Assembly (NCBI RefSeq): GCF_963924675.1
Contig: NC_089239.1
Span: 31,395,818-31,459,817 of the forward strand
Source of the DNA: Phocoena phocoena
Lineage: Eukaryota; Chordata; Mammalia; Artiodactyla; Phocoenidae
Direction of reading: 5' to 3'
Length of the DNA stretch: 64,000 nt
Positions within the stretch are counted from its first letter, which is position 1, and the number at the start of each line of letters is the position of its first letter. Of this stretch, positions 47,096-58,660 are shown piece by piece. The notes beneath the pieces are model-generated. The model was not told the origin of the DNA. It saw nothing but the letters and a program-made list of their open reading frames with translations, and did no database searches. A program made the position numbers and the translations under genes.

Positions 47096-49617
47096 CAAAT
47101 TTCTAATATTTGAGAAGTTGGAGGCTGTGCTATACAAGGATGTTTCCATCGTCTTGTTCACAGTTAGTTCTCTTAGTCTGAACATAATCCTACCCTGATT
47201 CATTCCATCCAGAAAAGCATCTTTTTCAGTCTGATTCTCAAGGAGTCTCTAGCCTAGTTGGAACCTACCTTTCTAGCATAAATTCTTACTATTTCTCAAC
47301 ATAAGTATTCTGTTCCAGCTAAGCTGGCTTATTTGCTATCAATTAAGCACACCTAAACTTTCATCTCTAATTCTAATTTTCTCACATGATTATTTTGTAG
47401 CAGGTACAGATCTTAGCCCATAAACTCAGCTTTCAGGAATTTTTTGATTACACCAGATTTAATTTTGTTAAGTGGTTCTATTCAGGTAAAGAGTTAGAAA
47501 CTTAATCTATCAAATTGTCCTTCCCTCTTCTCCCAAAGGTTCAAAATAGTTCCTCCTTCTTCTCCCCACTATATATATATATAAAATCAAGAGTTCCATC
47601 TACTTTCCAGAGGAATTCATCTGGTTTGGGTAATCATCTGTGCAAGCTAGAATTTTCTGACTGCTCGGTTGTCAACCCAGCGCTGGGCTTGTTTGATTCT
47701 ATTTCATGCCACTTTGGGAAAATTAGAACTTCATTCCTGCAGGGACACTGGGAATTCTGTGCAGCTTTCTCAGCCTCATCGGCCTTGACATTCCAAACCC
47801 TTTCTACCCTGGGAGTTGGTTATTTTCCCAGGAAATCCCTATAAGTATAAGCACACAATCTCTGTTTTCAGATACCTACACTTAAAAAGATTAGTGCGCA
47901 GGACACTCCGCTCCGTGTCTACTCACTGTTTGATTCTCACCTGCATACTTCACTTTCTCCAACTTAGAAGAACTTTATCGGGGCTGAAGATGGACAGTAA
48001 GGACTTGTTTGATGACTCCTTTCTATTTTCTCACACATCTGTTTTCTTGGATACAAGCTCTACGTGTTCCTTTTAGGGGTAGGATTTTGAAACACTCTCT
48101 GTTTTTTTGTGTTATCTCTTCCAGGAGAAAATCTCTGTAAAATGGCTAAGTGTGAGGTTAGAAATATGGCTTAATATTGGATTGAGCTAGTCCATGTAAC
48201 AAGTCCTAGTGTGAGGATGTCTTTTGCTTGAAGAAGTAGGTGGAAAGCAGTGGAGTTCTAAACTCTATTGTGTGGTAGAGAAAGAAGCCTTGGTAAACTG
48301 TGGTCCATGGGATGCCAGGGCTAAGATCACATGCTTTTTAGCTACGGAATTAAGAGAATTGATGGGAAAAATAGAATTTTGGAGTGTTAGCTGTTTCTTT
48401 TGACTCCCAATAGAAAGACGGAAGAAAGGAAGAGGATTAATCTAAAACAGGTCAATCTGAAGGCATAGAAGGAAAAAAGTACACAGCTCTGCTTAAAAAA
48501 AAAAAGTGTACTCTGCTTTCAAGAAATCATCTGTAGTGCCTTAAAATATTTGTCATTTGAAATCTGGTAGAGTGTAAAAGCCAAATACTTTACCCCAAGC
48601 TAGAGTCCCTGTGGGCAGTGGTGGAGAGGTAGGAATCATTAAAAAAGAAGATGTTGGGATAGATACCCCAGGGGTCTCTAAGGTACCTTGTATGAAGTAT
48701 TCTTTGACTGATAGAAGTGGAACTTAATCTCACCTTGAAGATGTGCCTAGGATGTAACATGGGGAAAAGTGGAAAATTACCAGCACCTACATGCAAAAGG
48801 CTACTTTTCCATTTGTTCTGAGGCAAATTACAGGATGAGCTTAAGTCTGTTGAAGGGACTGCCAGGGGAAATGGGCTGTGCACAGATGCCTGTCACTACA
48901 GAGCATCCTCACAGAGAACAGAAATCGCAGGCTCGCGGACGGGTGGTCAACTCAATCTCTAGGATGTGGACTTTACCAGAAGCAAGTAGACCAAAGCTGG
49001 CTATGTTGTTAAGTGAGTTGGATTCACCAAAGAAACCTCAAACTTGACTAAAACCAGTCAGCGATTTCTTCATCCTCCTAAACATCCTCTTAAACAATCT
49101 CCTGAGACCTGAAATAATTCCACTGGACTGCTAAGGTGGTGCGTTGCATGGAAAGGGCATTGTCACCTGATGTGGCCACGTAAGACCATGGACAAGGAAG
49201 TCCTTCCCAGAAAGCAGCTTCCTGAGTAGCTATTGTCTCATCAAAAGACTTGACTCCATTTCAAGGAAAGGGGAATCCTTGCTTTTTCTGGACAGCAGCC
49301 TATGTTCTGTGCTATGGAACATAGAATACGTTATTTCCCATTCTCTCCTTTTTCAAATGAGAATTTTCATTGACATTTCCTATTTTTTCCCCATGATTGT
49401 ATATTTGGAAAACCAGAGATGGGTAGAATATCTCTTAGCCATAGGTCACTGGACCATAGAAAGTTTCAGCTAATGCAACCAAGAGGGTGGCATGTCACCA
49501 AGAGATCTCACATGCGGATCTGCATGCAGCAAACAAAAATGTCTGACGTTATCCTTTGGGAAGAGTTAAATATTTCCCTGTAGTTGTACGGATTTTTGAA
49601 AAGTGCATATAAGATGT

Positions 49618-49672
<55 letters not shown>

Positions 49673-50269
49673 ATTGGAGAGACAAAAGAAGTAGGCATTG
49701 TGTTGGTTATTGCTGGAATATCCTCTGCATTGCAAATCCTCATGTGCTTTAGGGGTGGAGTGAGGCACAGGATTCAGCCAGCTCCTACCTCTAGGCTGAT
49801 TGCAACCCCCTTGCCACAGAGATGAACTCAGGAAATCCACAACTTAAGTCAATCAATGCATGATATTACTCTGGGCAAAGTGATTGTTTCACAAATAAAA
49901 TTGACTTGATTCAGATCAACGGTATATGAGAGTCTTCTGGACTAGAATGTTCCTTGTTCTTCCGGTCAAGCCTGCAGAAGCCATTGCTCTTTGTGCTAAG
50001 CAAATGAGACATGTGGCACTGCTGCAGCCTTCTTGCCACCATGAGGGGAGACCACCTTAGGATGAAACTGACACCATGGATGGTGGAACACTAAGAAGGA
50101 AGGAGAAAGTGTCTTTGATTCTATCATTAAGCCATTGTAGCGCCAAAGCCTTACAACCCTCCAGTTACATGATACAATCAGTTCGCTTTATTGTTTAAAC
50201 TAAATTGAGTTAGTTTTTGTGTTATCTGTAACAGGAAAATTCAGAAGTGTTATAATTGCTTATATTATT
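47096..50269. other. Unrecognised intergenic DNA with one microsatellite
   Basis: About 3.2 kb with no gene. A TATATA tract lies at 47570-47583. Frames up to 110 codons have no recognisable domain. The compound microsatellite at 49619-49672 is listed separately. Confidence 0.45.
49619..49672 (+). repeat. Compound (GT)n(GA)n microsatellite
   Basis: About 18 GT units pass directly into about 9 GA units. Frames through it give Cys-Val/Arg-Glu or Thr-His/Ser-Leu repeats, which are artefacts. Confidence 0.97.
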
Positions 50270-50425
50270 GTTAAATACATATCTTATTTAGCTTTTCATC
50301 TGTTTCTTCGTTTTCACCTAACTAAAGTGTACATTCTTTGAGAACAGAACCTATGTCTTATATTTCTATCAATATTTCTAGCGTAGCACCTAACACATAA
50401 TAATGGCTTATGAGTACTTGTTAAC
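50270..50425 (+). repeat. L2 LINE 3' end
   Basis: CTAAAGTGTACATTCTTTGA, 'gaacagaacctatgtcttat', 'ctagcgtagcacctaacaca' and 'taatggcttatgagtacttg' follow the extreme 3' end of L2. Confidence 0.7.
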
Positions 50426-52099
50426 TGGATCATCAAAGGGTCTGACATGACTAGATCAGTTTGACCACTGATACAGCTTGCTCCAAAAATGTTTTAGATG
50501 TTTCTGAGTTCTTCTAAAAACAATAAAATTGAAAACAATCCTTTATTTAAGTCAAAGAATGATTTATACTTGACTCTAAAACTGGTGTTTTTCAAATCAT
50601 ATGGTTTCCTGGCCAGTTCTTTAGGGTGATCCATTTCTCTCTAGACATTATCTTCAGGGAACGCTCTTGAGGTCTGACTCAATACCCTGCTGAATCTCCA
50701 TGATGACTAGTGTTAATTTATTGACAGTGAATACACTATGTAATCTGGGCAATTAAATCAGTCATTGAAGATAAAGGTGGTTTTTCATTTCATATGTTTC
50801 TGTAAAAGTATCTGAGGATTCATACATTTTCCTTCTGTGATTACAGAACATAAAAAAGTCATTGAGTGGTCAAATTAACCATTGCAACAACCCCAGATAT
50901 TTAGGAAATTTTCTCTATGTGTAAATATTGGTCTCAAACTTGTTTTGCTTCCTCCAGTGAAGCAAAGAGCACATAGGGTCATGGCCCAATTACAGACCAT
51001 TTGATTTGCTGAGCTCAACCTCATAACTGCTCACCGGAAATCGCTGAAGTAAAATTTATCATCATTTTCATCAAGTTGTTTGAAAAGTAAATGTTAAGTG
51101 AAATAGTTTCATCATATCTTTCAGCTTGTCCATTTTTTCTTGCCCTAAAGTACAAATACTATAGCAGAGATCCAGCCAAATGTCTCATGTGAAGCTTTAA
51201 AATAAGGTATTTATTGAGGTAATCAAATCTCTTGTAAATAAACTCATATTGGATTGAAGTGTAAGTGATGATTGTTACTTTAAAAAAATTATGGAGTCTA
51301 AAGATTGCCAGTTTTCCTTAAACTCTTTCAAGTTTCTTTTGTTTTTCCTATTTTTCATCTACAATTTCATGGGGAGTTACCATCTGTTATAATTCAATGC
51401 TGGATCATTATAGAGGTTTTCATGTCACCTGTTTTCTGCTGTTTACTATGAATCCCTTGTTAATTTTTGAGACAGTTGAGTCTACAATCTAGAAGCTCTT
51501 GTCTTATCTGTGTATCTGAAGAGCACCAAAAGGATAAGCATGAAAGAGCTCCAGATTTTAGTTTTCCTGTTTCTTTTGTTTATTTTTAGTTTCTGAATAC
51601 TACTGAGTTTTCTACAAAAGTTCATAAATGACCACAGTTTACTAACATCATAACAAAAATGGTTTTAAAACAAAATATTTTCATAAATTCCTCTCTGAAA
51701 CTTCTGACCAGGGATTTCAAGTCAATAATAAGTATGTTTATATATTATAGTTTTTGTTAATATAAGGGACTTTGTACCCTAGCTTTCTGCTACCACAGAG
51801 ATATGATCACAAATGAAAGACTGATTTTCTGAAGACATGACCTCTCTGAGCATATTACTTTATTGTTTTCTTCCTTTTCCCCTTTGTCCTTTTTTTTCCC
51901 ACTCTCTCTTCTTTTCCACTTGTAGAAACAAATGAAGCGTAGCCCAGAAGTCTGTGGTTAAAAAAAAAAAAGGCATAAATGTTATATGACTCACTTTGAA
52001 AAGTTGCAGACAGCCCACTAGAGAAATCAAGGAAGACAGAGTGACACTGTGAGTGGAACTGAGCTGGGATTGTGCTAGTAAACAAGTGTGTGATATCCA
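50426..52099. other. Unrecognised AT-rich intergenic DNA
   Basis: About 1.7 kb with no gene or named repeat. Confidence 0.5.
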
Positions 52100-52700
52100 C
52101 CCATTCTTTCTAACTTTACTAAATACTGGAATTAATGTGTGCCAGCTCTGCACCAAGTGCTGTGACTACGTGCAAGATAGACAGACAGAAGATGTCTGTG
52201 GTCAACTGGTTACAGTCTCATGGGGGACCTGCTAGTACATAGTTACATGTGGTCAGTGTTACGGACAGGGAGCCCAAGGAACTGTGAGAAATTATTGTAA
52301 GGGCAACACTCCCCATCTTAGGACTCAGGGAAGGCGCTTTTAGGGAAAGGCATCCTATACTTGGAAATTGAATAATAGGTGTGAATTTTGCCAGATAAAC
52401 ATAGGCAGAGAAAGAATACTCTGAAAGCAAGAGGACAGAGGGTTGGGGGAACTGAGTGAAGTTCCGTATGGATGTGTCACAGAGCAGGTGTTTAGCACGA
52501 GGTCAGGGGAGCAAGGGAGCAACATGGCAGGGGTTGGATACGCACGGTAAGATGGGATAAGTAAGCATAGGCAAGAGGTGGCTGCTAGAAAGAAGGGGAG
52601 AGGAAACTGACCAGGAAAACATAGAGGAGTTCTTGGTCAGGCCAGAGAACATGAAGACAGTGGACGCCACGCTTGACCATTTGGATCAAGTAAAAGGATT
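52100..52700 (+). repeat. Ancient interspersed repeat, copy 1 (family unnamed)
   Basis: The 'gtgtgccagctctgcaccaa' opening followed by 'gtgctgtgac', a G/A-rich middle ('agcaagggagcaacatggca') and 'ggtcaggccagagaacatga' share their layout with 56860-57500 and 58661-59160. The opening is like 'ctatgtgccaggcactgtgc'. It is a common mammalian repeat whose name I cannot recall with certainty. Confidence 0.45.
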
Positions 52701-53228
52701 GCATCCAAGAAAGCGCGTGACCCTTCCTTGTCTCTGTAGCAATCTTCATTTCTGTTTGATTTCACAAGTATAGGAAAGAGTCATAAAAAACCATTAAAAA
52801 GCAAAAACAAAGAAAGTGCAAGTTCCTTGAGACTAATAACTCAGCTCTGTCAGCTTTGTCCTTGAATTTTGGTACTAAATTTTCCCCACTCGTGAAAACA
52901 ATGAGGTTTGTGCAAACCATGATAATTTAGTGCTTCTTGGAATCATAGAGTGATAGAATTGAAAACATTGTGAGCAGATAGTTGAAATTGGGTACTTTTA
53001 GGTGCTATTTTTTTCTCAATACTAAAACCATCATATGTAAACATGTTAATACATTTTGGTGGTCATGGAAAAGTGGGAGAAAGAAAATATTCACGCTCTT
53101 CCACTATCATTTTGGATTATCCTCTGGAATACGTGTTTAATAAAATAGATATGCATGTGCTTTAAATAAAAGCTTCTAAATTTATTTCCCTTAATGTTAT
53201 GTCACAGTTTTCCATGGTATTACAAATC
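52701..53228. other. Unrecognised; MIR-like scrap near 52935
   Basis: About 0.5 kb. GGAATCATAGAGTGATAGAA (about 52940-52959) resembles a short part of an ancient MIR-class repeat. No gene. Confidence 0.4.
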
Positions 53229-53236
53229 CTTTATAA
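53229..53236 (+). repeat. Left 8-bp TSD of the hAT element
   Basis: CTTTATAA, identical to 53833-53840. Eight base pairs is the hAT target duplication length. Confidence 0.95.
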
Positions 53237-53832
53237 CAGGGGTCCCCAACCCCCTGGGCCCAGTCTGCAGCCTGTTAGGAACCGGGCCGCACAGCAGGAG
53301 GTGAGCAGCAGGCAAGCAAGCGAAGCTTCATCTGCCGCTCTCCGTCGCTCCCCGTCACTCCCCATCGCTCCCCGTCGCTCCCCGTCGCTCCCCGTCGCTT
53401 CCCAAGGCTCCCCACCGCTCCCTGTTGCTCCCCGCTGCTCCCCGTTGCTCCCCGTCGCTCCCCATCGCTCCCCGTCGATCCCCGTTGCTCCCCGTTGCTC
53501 CCCGTCGCTCCCCGCTGCTCCCCGTTGCTCCCCGTCGCTCCTCGTTGCTCCCCATCGCTCCCCGTCACTCCCCATCGCTCCCCGTCGCTCCCCGTTGCTC
53601 CCCGTCACTCCCCATCGCTCCCCATCGATCCCCGTCGCTCCCCGTTGCTCCCTGTTGCTCCCCGTCGCTCCCCATCACTCTCCGTCGCTCCCCGTGGCTC
53701 CCCGTCGCTCCCCATCGCTCCCCATCGCTCGCATTACTGCCTGAGCCATCCCCCCAACCCCTCCACCCCAGTCCGTGGAAAAATTGTCTTCCATGAAACT
53801 GGTCCCTGGTGCCAAAACGTTGGGGACCGCTG
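53237..53832 (-). mobile_element. MER45-like hAT (Tip100 group) element with internal repeat expansion
   Basis: The ends CAGGGGTCCCCAACC and GGTTGGGGACCGCTG-like (GTTGGGGACCGCTG at 53819-53832) form hAT inverted repeats, and a perfect 8-bp TSD flanks them. The left arm has CTGTTAGGAACCGGGCCGCA and 'cagcaggaggtgagcagcag'. The right arm has GTCCGTGGAAAAATTGTCTT and 'ccatgaaactggtccctggt'. These match MER45A read in reverse. About 200 bp of the usual interior is missing, and a 390-bp decamer array has grown in its place. It cannot encode a transposase. Confidence 0.88.
53336..53725 (+). repeat. Decamer minisatellite, 39 units in perfect phase
   Basis: The unit is CGCTCCCCGT. Thirty-nine units follow with no insertion or deletion, then the ancestral CGCTCGCATT at 53726-53735. 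Most variants are CpG transitions (TGCTCCCCGT, CACTCCCCAT, CGCTCCCCAT); a few are others (CGATCCCCGT at units 15 and 30, GGCTCCCC at 8 and 37). A hand count gives about 48 CpG dinucleotides. The minus strand has GGGG every 10 bases. A period of 10 leaves stop codons absent from several frames on both strands, so long Ser/Pro/Arg/Leu-rich frames arise without being genes. Confidence 0.97.
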
Positions 53833-53840
53833 CTTTATAA
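53833..53840 (+). repeat. Right 8-bp TSD of the hAT element
   Basis: CTTTATAA, identical to 53229-53236. Confidence 0.95.
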
Positions 53841-53870
53841 TATCTTAATGACAGTATAATATACCGTGAA

Positions 53871-53916
53871 GTGTGTGTGTATGTGTATATATGTATGTGT
53901 GTGTGTCTATATATAT
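53871..53916 (+). repeat. (TG)n/(TA)n microsatellite
   Basis: Interrupted TG, TATA and TGTG tracts about 30 bp after the hAT element. Confidence 0.9.
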
Positions 53917-54819
53917 TAACCATTTCCCTACAGATTGTACATTTGGGTTTTTATACATTATGATAAACAATTATGGTTAACATTATTTAGTTGGTTGATT
54001 AACAAGTAATTTATGTTAAACGTTGTGCCAAGTGCTGTGTATACAGTGATTGATAGGAAACAAAAATTGATTTTAAGGACTTTGCCATCTTCTTTGTCAA
54101 AAAGCCCTTTCCATATTTAGCATGATTCCCTTAGGATGGATTTCCAAATGTGAAAAAAAAAAAAGCATGAACATAGTAAAGGCTGTGGATTTCTTAAAAG
54201 GCTCTACCAATTTTCAATCCTTCCAAAAATATATGAAGGAAATGCACTTGTTGTCATCATTTAATCCAGACTCTTTTCATTATGACTGACGTCAAACTAA
54301 CTCAAACTGGGATAAGGGAAAAAATCAAAGTGGTGTTGGGGGGTTGGGAGCATTGATGTAAACTCGAGTAGCTGGATAATGATTGGATAACGTGGGCTTT
54401 GGGTGTTAAGAGATCCAGTGGCTCAAACAAGGGCATCTGAGTTCATTATCTTTCCATTTCACCTCTGTTTTTTCTGCTGTGGCTTCACTCAGGCAGGCTC
54501 TGTCAGTTTGGGAACACAGATATTCCAGGTTTCCTCCTCTTCGTTTCAAGTATAGCAACAAGAGAGCTATTTGTACATTTCAGTAGTTTTACCAGATATC
54601 CCACAATCAACTTTTATTGGCTTGGGTTGGTCCTTATTGATCTTGGAACAGATCCCTGTGCCGTAAGAGATACATACTGAGCAACAAGGCTTGGATATCA
54701 CGCCTCACTCAAAAAACATGACTGAGCATCTGAGAGGAGTTGTGTCGTAATGGAAATGAGGCTGCTCTCATCAGAAGAAGAAGGAGTGGGTACTGGGCAC
54801 GCAAACCTGATATCCACTG
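53917..54819. other. Unrecognised intergenic DNA
   Basis: About 0.9 kb. 'gttgtgccaagtgctgtgta' at about 54024-54043 may be a scrap of the unnamed ancient repeat. An A run lies at about 54153-54164. No gene. Confidence 0.45.
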
Positions 54820-54965
54820 ACATTGGTAATACCGTGTATTAAGCAGATGAGAAAACCAAGCACAGGAGGTGAAATAACTTAGTGCGTCCTGCTAATTAGG
54901 TACAGAGCTGAGAACAGTGCCCAAGTCCATGTACTCAGACTTCTGTGCTATTTGGGTGATGCAGC
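54820..54965 (-). repeat. MIR SINE fragment
   Basis: GCAGATGAGAAAACCAAGCA followed by 'ggaggtgaaataacttagtg' and 'actcagacttctgtgctatt' is MIR in antisense. Confidence 0.65.
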
Positions 54966-55328
54966 ATTTCCTCTTTTCATTACCAACAAATAACTACATA
55001 CCTATCATATGTAAGGTTCTGCTTTTTAAAGTAGCTTAAAATTTAGCTGGAAAAGACAATAAGCTGCCTGCTAAGTGACAAAAGTAAAGGAAATGATTCA
55101 TTAGGCCGAGAGAAGTATAGGAAAGTCTTACAAATGAGGTGGCAGACTGGGGCAAACCAAAAATTATACTGTCTTCACTGTGATGAGCAAACTTCTGTGA
55201 GGGAGGCCCTATCATGCCTCCCAAATCCCTTTCTCTGAGAAGGTCTTGGTCCCCTTTTCCCACCATGACGAGTGTGGCCCCAGCAGCCATGTGTGTACCG
55301 TGTCACTTGGAACACCAAGCTTAGGCTA
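54966..55328. other. Unrecognised sequence
   Basis: No gene. The 84-codon minus-strand frame here is motif-free. Confidence 0.45.
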
Positions 55329-55674
55329 TGCTATGAACTGAATGTTTGCATCCCCCTGCAAATTCATATGTGGAAGCCACAATCCCCAGTGTGATGGAAT
55401 TTGGAGGTGGGGCCCTTGGGAGGTGATTAGGTCATGACGGTAGAGCCCTCAGGAATGAGATTAGTGCCCTCATGAGAAGAGACACAAGAGAGATGGTCTC
55501 TCTCCCCACCATGAGAGGACACAGCAAGGAGATGGCCATCTGCAAGCCAAGAGGAGGTTGACTAGAACCCCACCATGCTGGATGCAGCCTCCAGACCTGT
55601 GGGAAACAAATGTCTACTGTCTAAGCCACCCAGTTTATGGCGTTCTGTTCTAGCAGCCCAAGCAGACTAAGAGA
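55329..55674 (+). mobile_element. MLT1-type (ERVL-MaLR) solo LTR
   Basis: It begins TGCTATGAACTGAATGTTTG and carries 'cccagtgtgatggaatttgg', 'aggtggggcccttgggaggt' with 'gattaggtcatga', 'ctcaggaatgagattagtgc', 'gaggacacagcaaggagatg', 'tctaagccacccagtttatg' and an end at CAGACTAAGAGA. The order and roughly 346-bp length fit MLT1 LTRs, relics of the non-infectious mammalian MaLR retroelements. There is no internal region and no matching 5-bp TSD, so it is an old solo LTR. Confidence 0.85.
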
Positions 55675-56859
55675 GGTGTGTTTGGTCAGAGGTGGACACC
55701 TGATCCAAACTAAGCCAACTGGATCCTCTCCCATAAGAACCTAAACAGAGCTTATAAGAGACAGTTCTGCAATCTCAGCAAGAAACCAGGACTTCCCTGA
55801 GGGCTGGCCCTGTGCACAGTCTGATGTTCAGAGAAGAAGCAGGGTCAAGAGATTACCTGGCTGTAGAGAGGTTCCTGAATCTCTGTTGGCTTCTTAGTTT
55901 GAGGTTCTGGCTCTTGTGAGGCACAGCCATAGTTCTGTGTGTTCAGTACGTTACATCCATTCCCATCCTTTCTTAGACTTTTCAACTCGGTTTCTAATAT
56001 TTGTTTCCAAGAAAAAATATTGAATGTGACTCTGGTCCTCGCACTCATCTTTCTTTCAATTGCTGTGAGTTGAATCCTCATGTTTCCTTATTTTACTTCA
56101 CTCATTTCAGAATCCTAGGATGAATCTTGTTTCTAAGAGGTTCTGTTGTTGTAGATCTTTTTGCTTTCATTCTTCCATAAGCTCCAAACAATTCACAGTA
56201 AAAACAATTTTGTTTACAGTGTAGTCTTTTTAAAAAGAATAGATAAGTTTCAGCTAATAGGTCCTAAGAGAAGGAATCCCTTTTTCAAGTCTGAGGTTTT
56301 GCCTAAGTTCCTAAAAGAAGATAGTTTGTTGCTCATAGGTAATAATGGACAATTCTATTTAGAAGGAACTTTGCATAAGTATTTTACATAAACACGTCTT
56401 CCAGAAACATAAATATCTGTAATTAAAGTACTCTTCTTTTATATAAAATTACCTGGTACGACCACACAAATATTACCTTTCCCAGGGAAAATCCCTGAGT
56501 AGTGGTGAATTTCTTAGCCAGAGGCAGGAAATTCATTGGAAGCCCTGTATCTGTGTGTGGGGTACGTGCAACTAGGAGAAGTCACGTTCAGGATCCCCAC
56601 CCTGTTTCCACCAAACTTTGTTTAAAGATCAAGTTGATGTAAATAAACGTCAAGGTCAACCGTGGTGAACAAAAATCATAGAAGGGAAGCCACGAGGATG
56701 TAAGTGATGGGGGGAAACATCCATAAGTCTTTACTTTTGCCAAGAAAATAAAGAGGGATTTTGTGATTGTTGCGTGAATGGAGAAACAGTCACCTCTCTT
56801 CCCAAGGCCCACCTACCACTACTTCCTGATAGAGACTAAATTGGACAAAAGAAAACTAG
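55675..56859. other. Mostly unrecognised; possible old repeat at 55690-55850
   Basis: 'gtggacacctgatccaaact' followed by 'aagccaactggatcctctcc' recalls a phrase common in ancient L1 or LTR 3' regions but is too short to classify. No gene. Confidence 0.4.
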
Positions 56860-57500
56860 TATTTGTTTACTAATTCATGAAGCAAATATGTTTTGAGTAA
56901 CGACTGTGTGCTAGCCACAGTAGTAGCCAAATGGGGTTGCAGTTGTGAAAAAGGACATGTGTTTCTCTGATTTCACAAATCTTTATTTTAGAGGAAGATG
57001 CAGATATTTGTATAGGGAAGGATGCTATGGTGGCGTGTGCAGTAGAAGGGAAAGATCATGTAGCCCAGGAAGCAGAGGTTTTCCTGCAGAAAGTCGTAGC
57101 TTTTCTGGGACTATTCAGGAAGGTGGAGTGGGGTGAAGAATGGCCCAGGCAAGGAAGGGCATGACCGAAGGCCCAGAGACGAAGACATCTAAGGAGGCGC
57201 TGAGTCTGAAAGTTGTGCAATCTGGCCAGATTTGCTGAAGTGCGAGGTGCGGCACCCTAAGAAAGGGGGCTGTGGAGGAGAGCTGGGGATGAAGACGGCT
57301 GTGAGCCCAGTTAACAAGCTGACTTTACAGGAGGGACCCAAGCAGTGACACAGTAAGTGTGCGTTTTAGAACGTTTATCCTCAGAGAAGAATAGGGAAGG
57401 TATTGCAGTTGGCAAAACCTCAGAGCAGAGAGACTGAAGGCTAGGTAAGTGTTTATAGACATTAATCCAGGCTATAATCTGTAGCAGCCTGAACAGACCT
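56860..57500 (+). repeat. Ancient interspersed repeat, copy 2 (family unnamed)
   Basis: 'gactgtgtgctagccacagt' at the start, 'atggcccaggcaaggaaggg' and 'ctgaaggctaggtaagtgtt' with 'aatccaggctataatctgta' near the end are in the same order as the other two copies and the remembered consensus. Divergent. Confidence 0.5.
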
Positions 57501-58660
57501 GCAGCGAGGGGGGCACAGAGTAGATGGGTTTGCCAGGAACTGTGTAGCACTTGCAGCACCTGAAACGCCAGCCCTGTACACAGTCAGCCTAAAGGGTGTC
57601 ACATGCTTCTTCCAGTGTCCCTACCTGTCACCCAAACATGCCACGAGGTCACAACAGAGTCAGGTGTCCCTCATCCTTGTTAGTTGCCCAACTGGAAAAC
57701 AGATTTGTGACAGTTTCCTGTCTCCCTTCTTTCTCCATAGAAGAACATGATTTGTTCAGAGGCCAAGGGCCACAAAGCTTCTTGCAGATTTCCTTGCACA
57801 GTGTGGCCCTGTGATGGATTTAGCCAATGAGAGGGCTGTCTAGTGGGTGGGGCCAAAAAGAGAAAAGGAGGCGGGGAAGCCACACACTCCGTTTCCTTTG
57901 ACGCCACACACCTGTTTCCTTTGCTGTTGAGCCTCCTTCCTGTCTGTAAAGCACACACCTTATTACCATGGAAACAAATCCCCGATGATGATGCAGGAAG
58001 AAGAAAAGGGAAACTGAGTTACTGCTGACTTAATTGAATGGCCTCACTGGCCCTCCCTGTCTCCCTCCAGGGCTTCTCTTATGTGAGAAAAATCAACCTT
58101 TGTTGGATTAAGCCCCTGCAGTTGGTTTCTTTTACACGCAGCTGAAAACAGTGATAACTAAACCAGCCGTTTTCTTTGCCATTTGACAGAGCCCTCCGGT
58201 ATTCCATGTTATTTTCCTTTTTTATTGAAGTAGTGAGATGAGCAACCTTTAAATAAATACATAAGCTATCCACCTCCGTTTTCCAGGCAGAGCTCTGTGA
58301 GGAAAACATTCAGGGTAATATCCTCAAGGTCTTCTATCTATCTACAAAAGAATTTGTAGAAATATTGGGTTCCCTTTCAGAGCTCTGACCATCTACAATT
58401 TTCACAGTCACAAAGGGAGAATCAAAGCAAATGTGGTTTCCTCAGGTAAATAAACTCTCATTTCTGCAAAGTAATAGTGAGGAAAGGAGGAAGATAAGGC
58501 TTAATTCATCAATTAAACTTGGCCTGTTGTTCAGTCGTGTAGACAGGCTGTCTGTTTCAGAGACCTCGTCTTATCCTTGGAGTGTTACAAGCCCTGCATG
58601 AAGCTGCTGGCCCCTCACCTACCCAATGCCAGTACAAAACGGTGTACTAGTCACTCGCGT
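57501..58660. other. Unrecognised intergenic DNA
   Basis: About 1.2 kb, moderately G+C-rich around 57780-57930. Frames up to 92 codons on both strands overlap one another and have no known motif. Confidence 0.45.

Noticed and set aside
53336..53725. Regularly spaced repeats resembling a CRISPR array.
   Set aside because: Units are 10 bp, directly abutting, with no spacers, inside a mammalian transposon.
53199..53744. 181-codon Pro/Ser/Arg-rich reading frame, with others on both strands.
   Set aside because: It is a by-product of the stop-free 10-bp array, which opens several frames on both strands. Low complexity, no domain, no conserved start.
55329..55674. Complete endogenous retrovirus.
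   Set aside because: Only one MLT1-type LTR is present; no internal genes, second LTR or TSD found.
57680..57958. Overlapping 60- to 92-codon frames on both strands in a G+C-richer patch.
   Set aside because: No motif, no splice framework and mutual overlap; chance frames.
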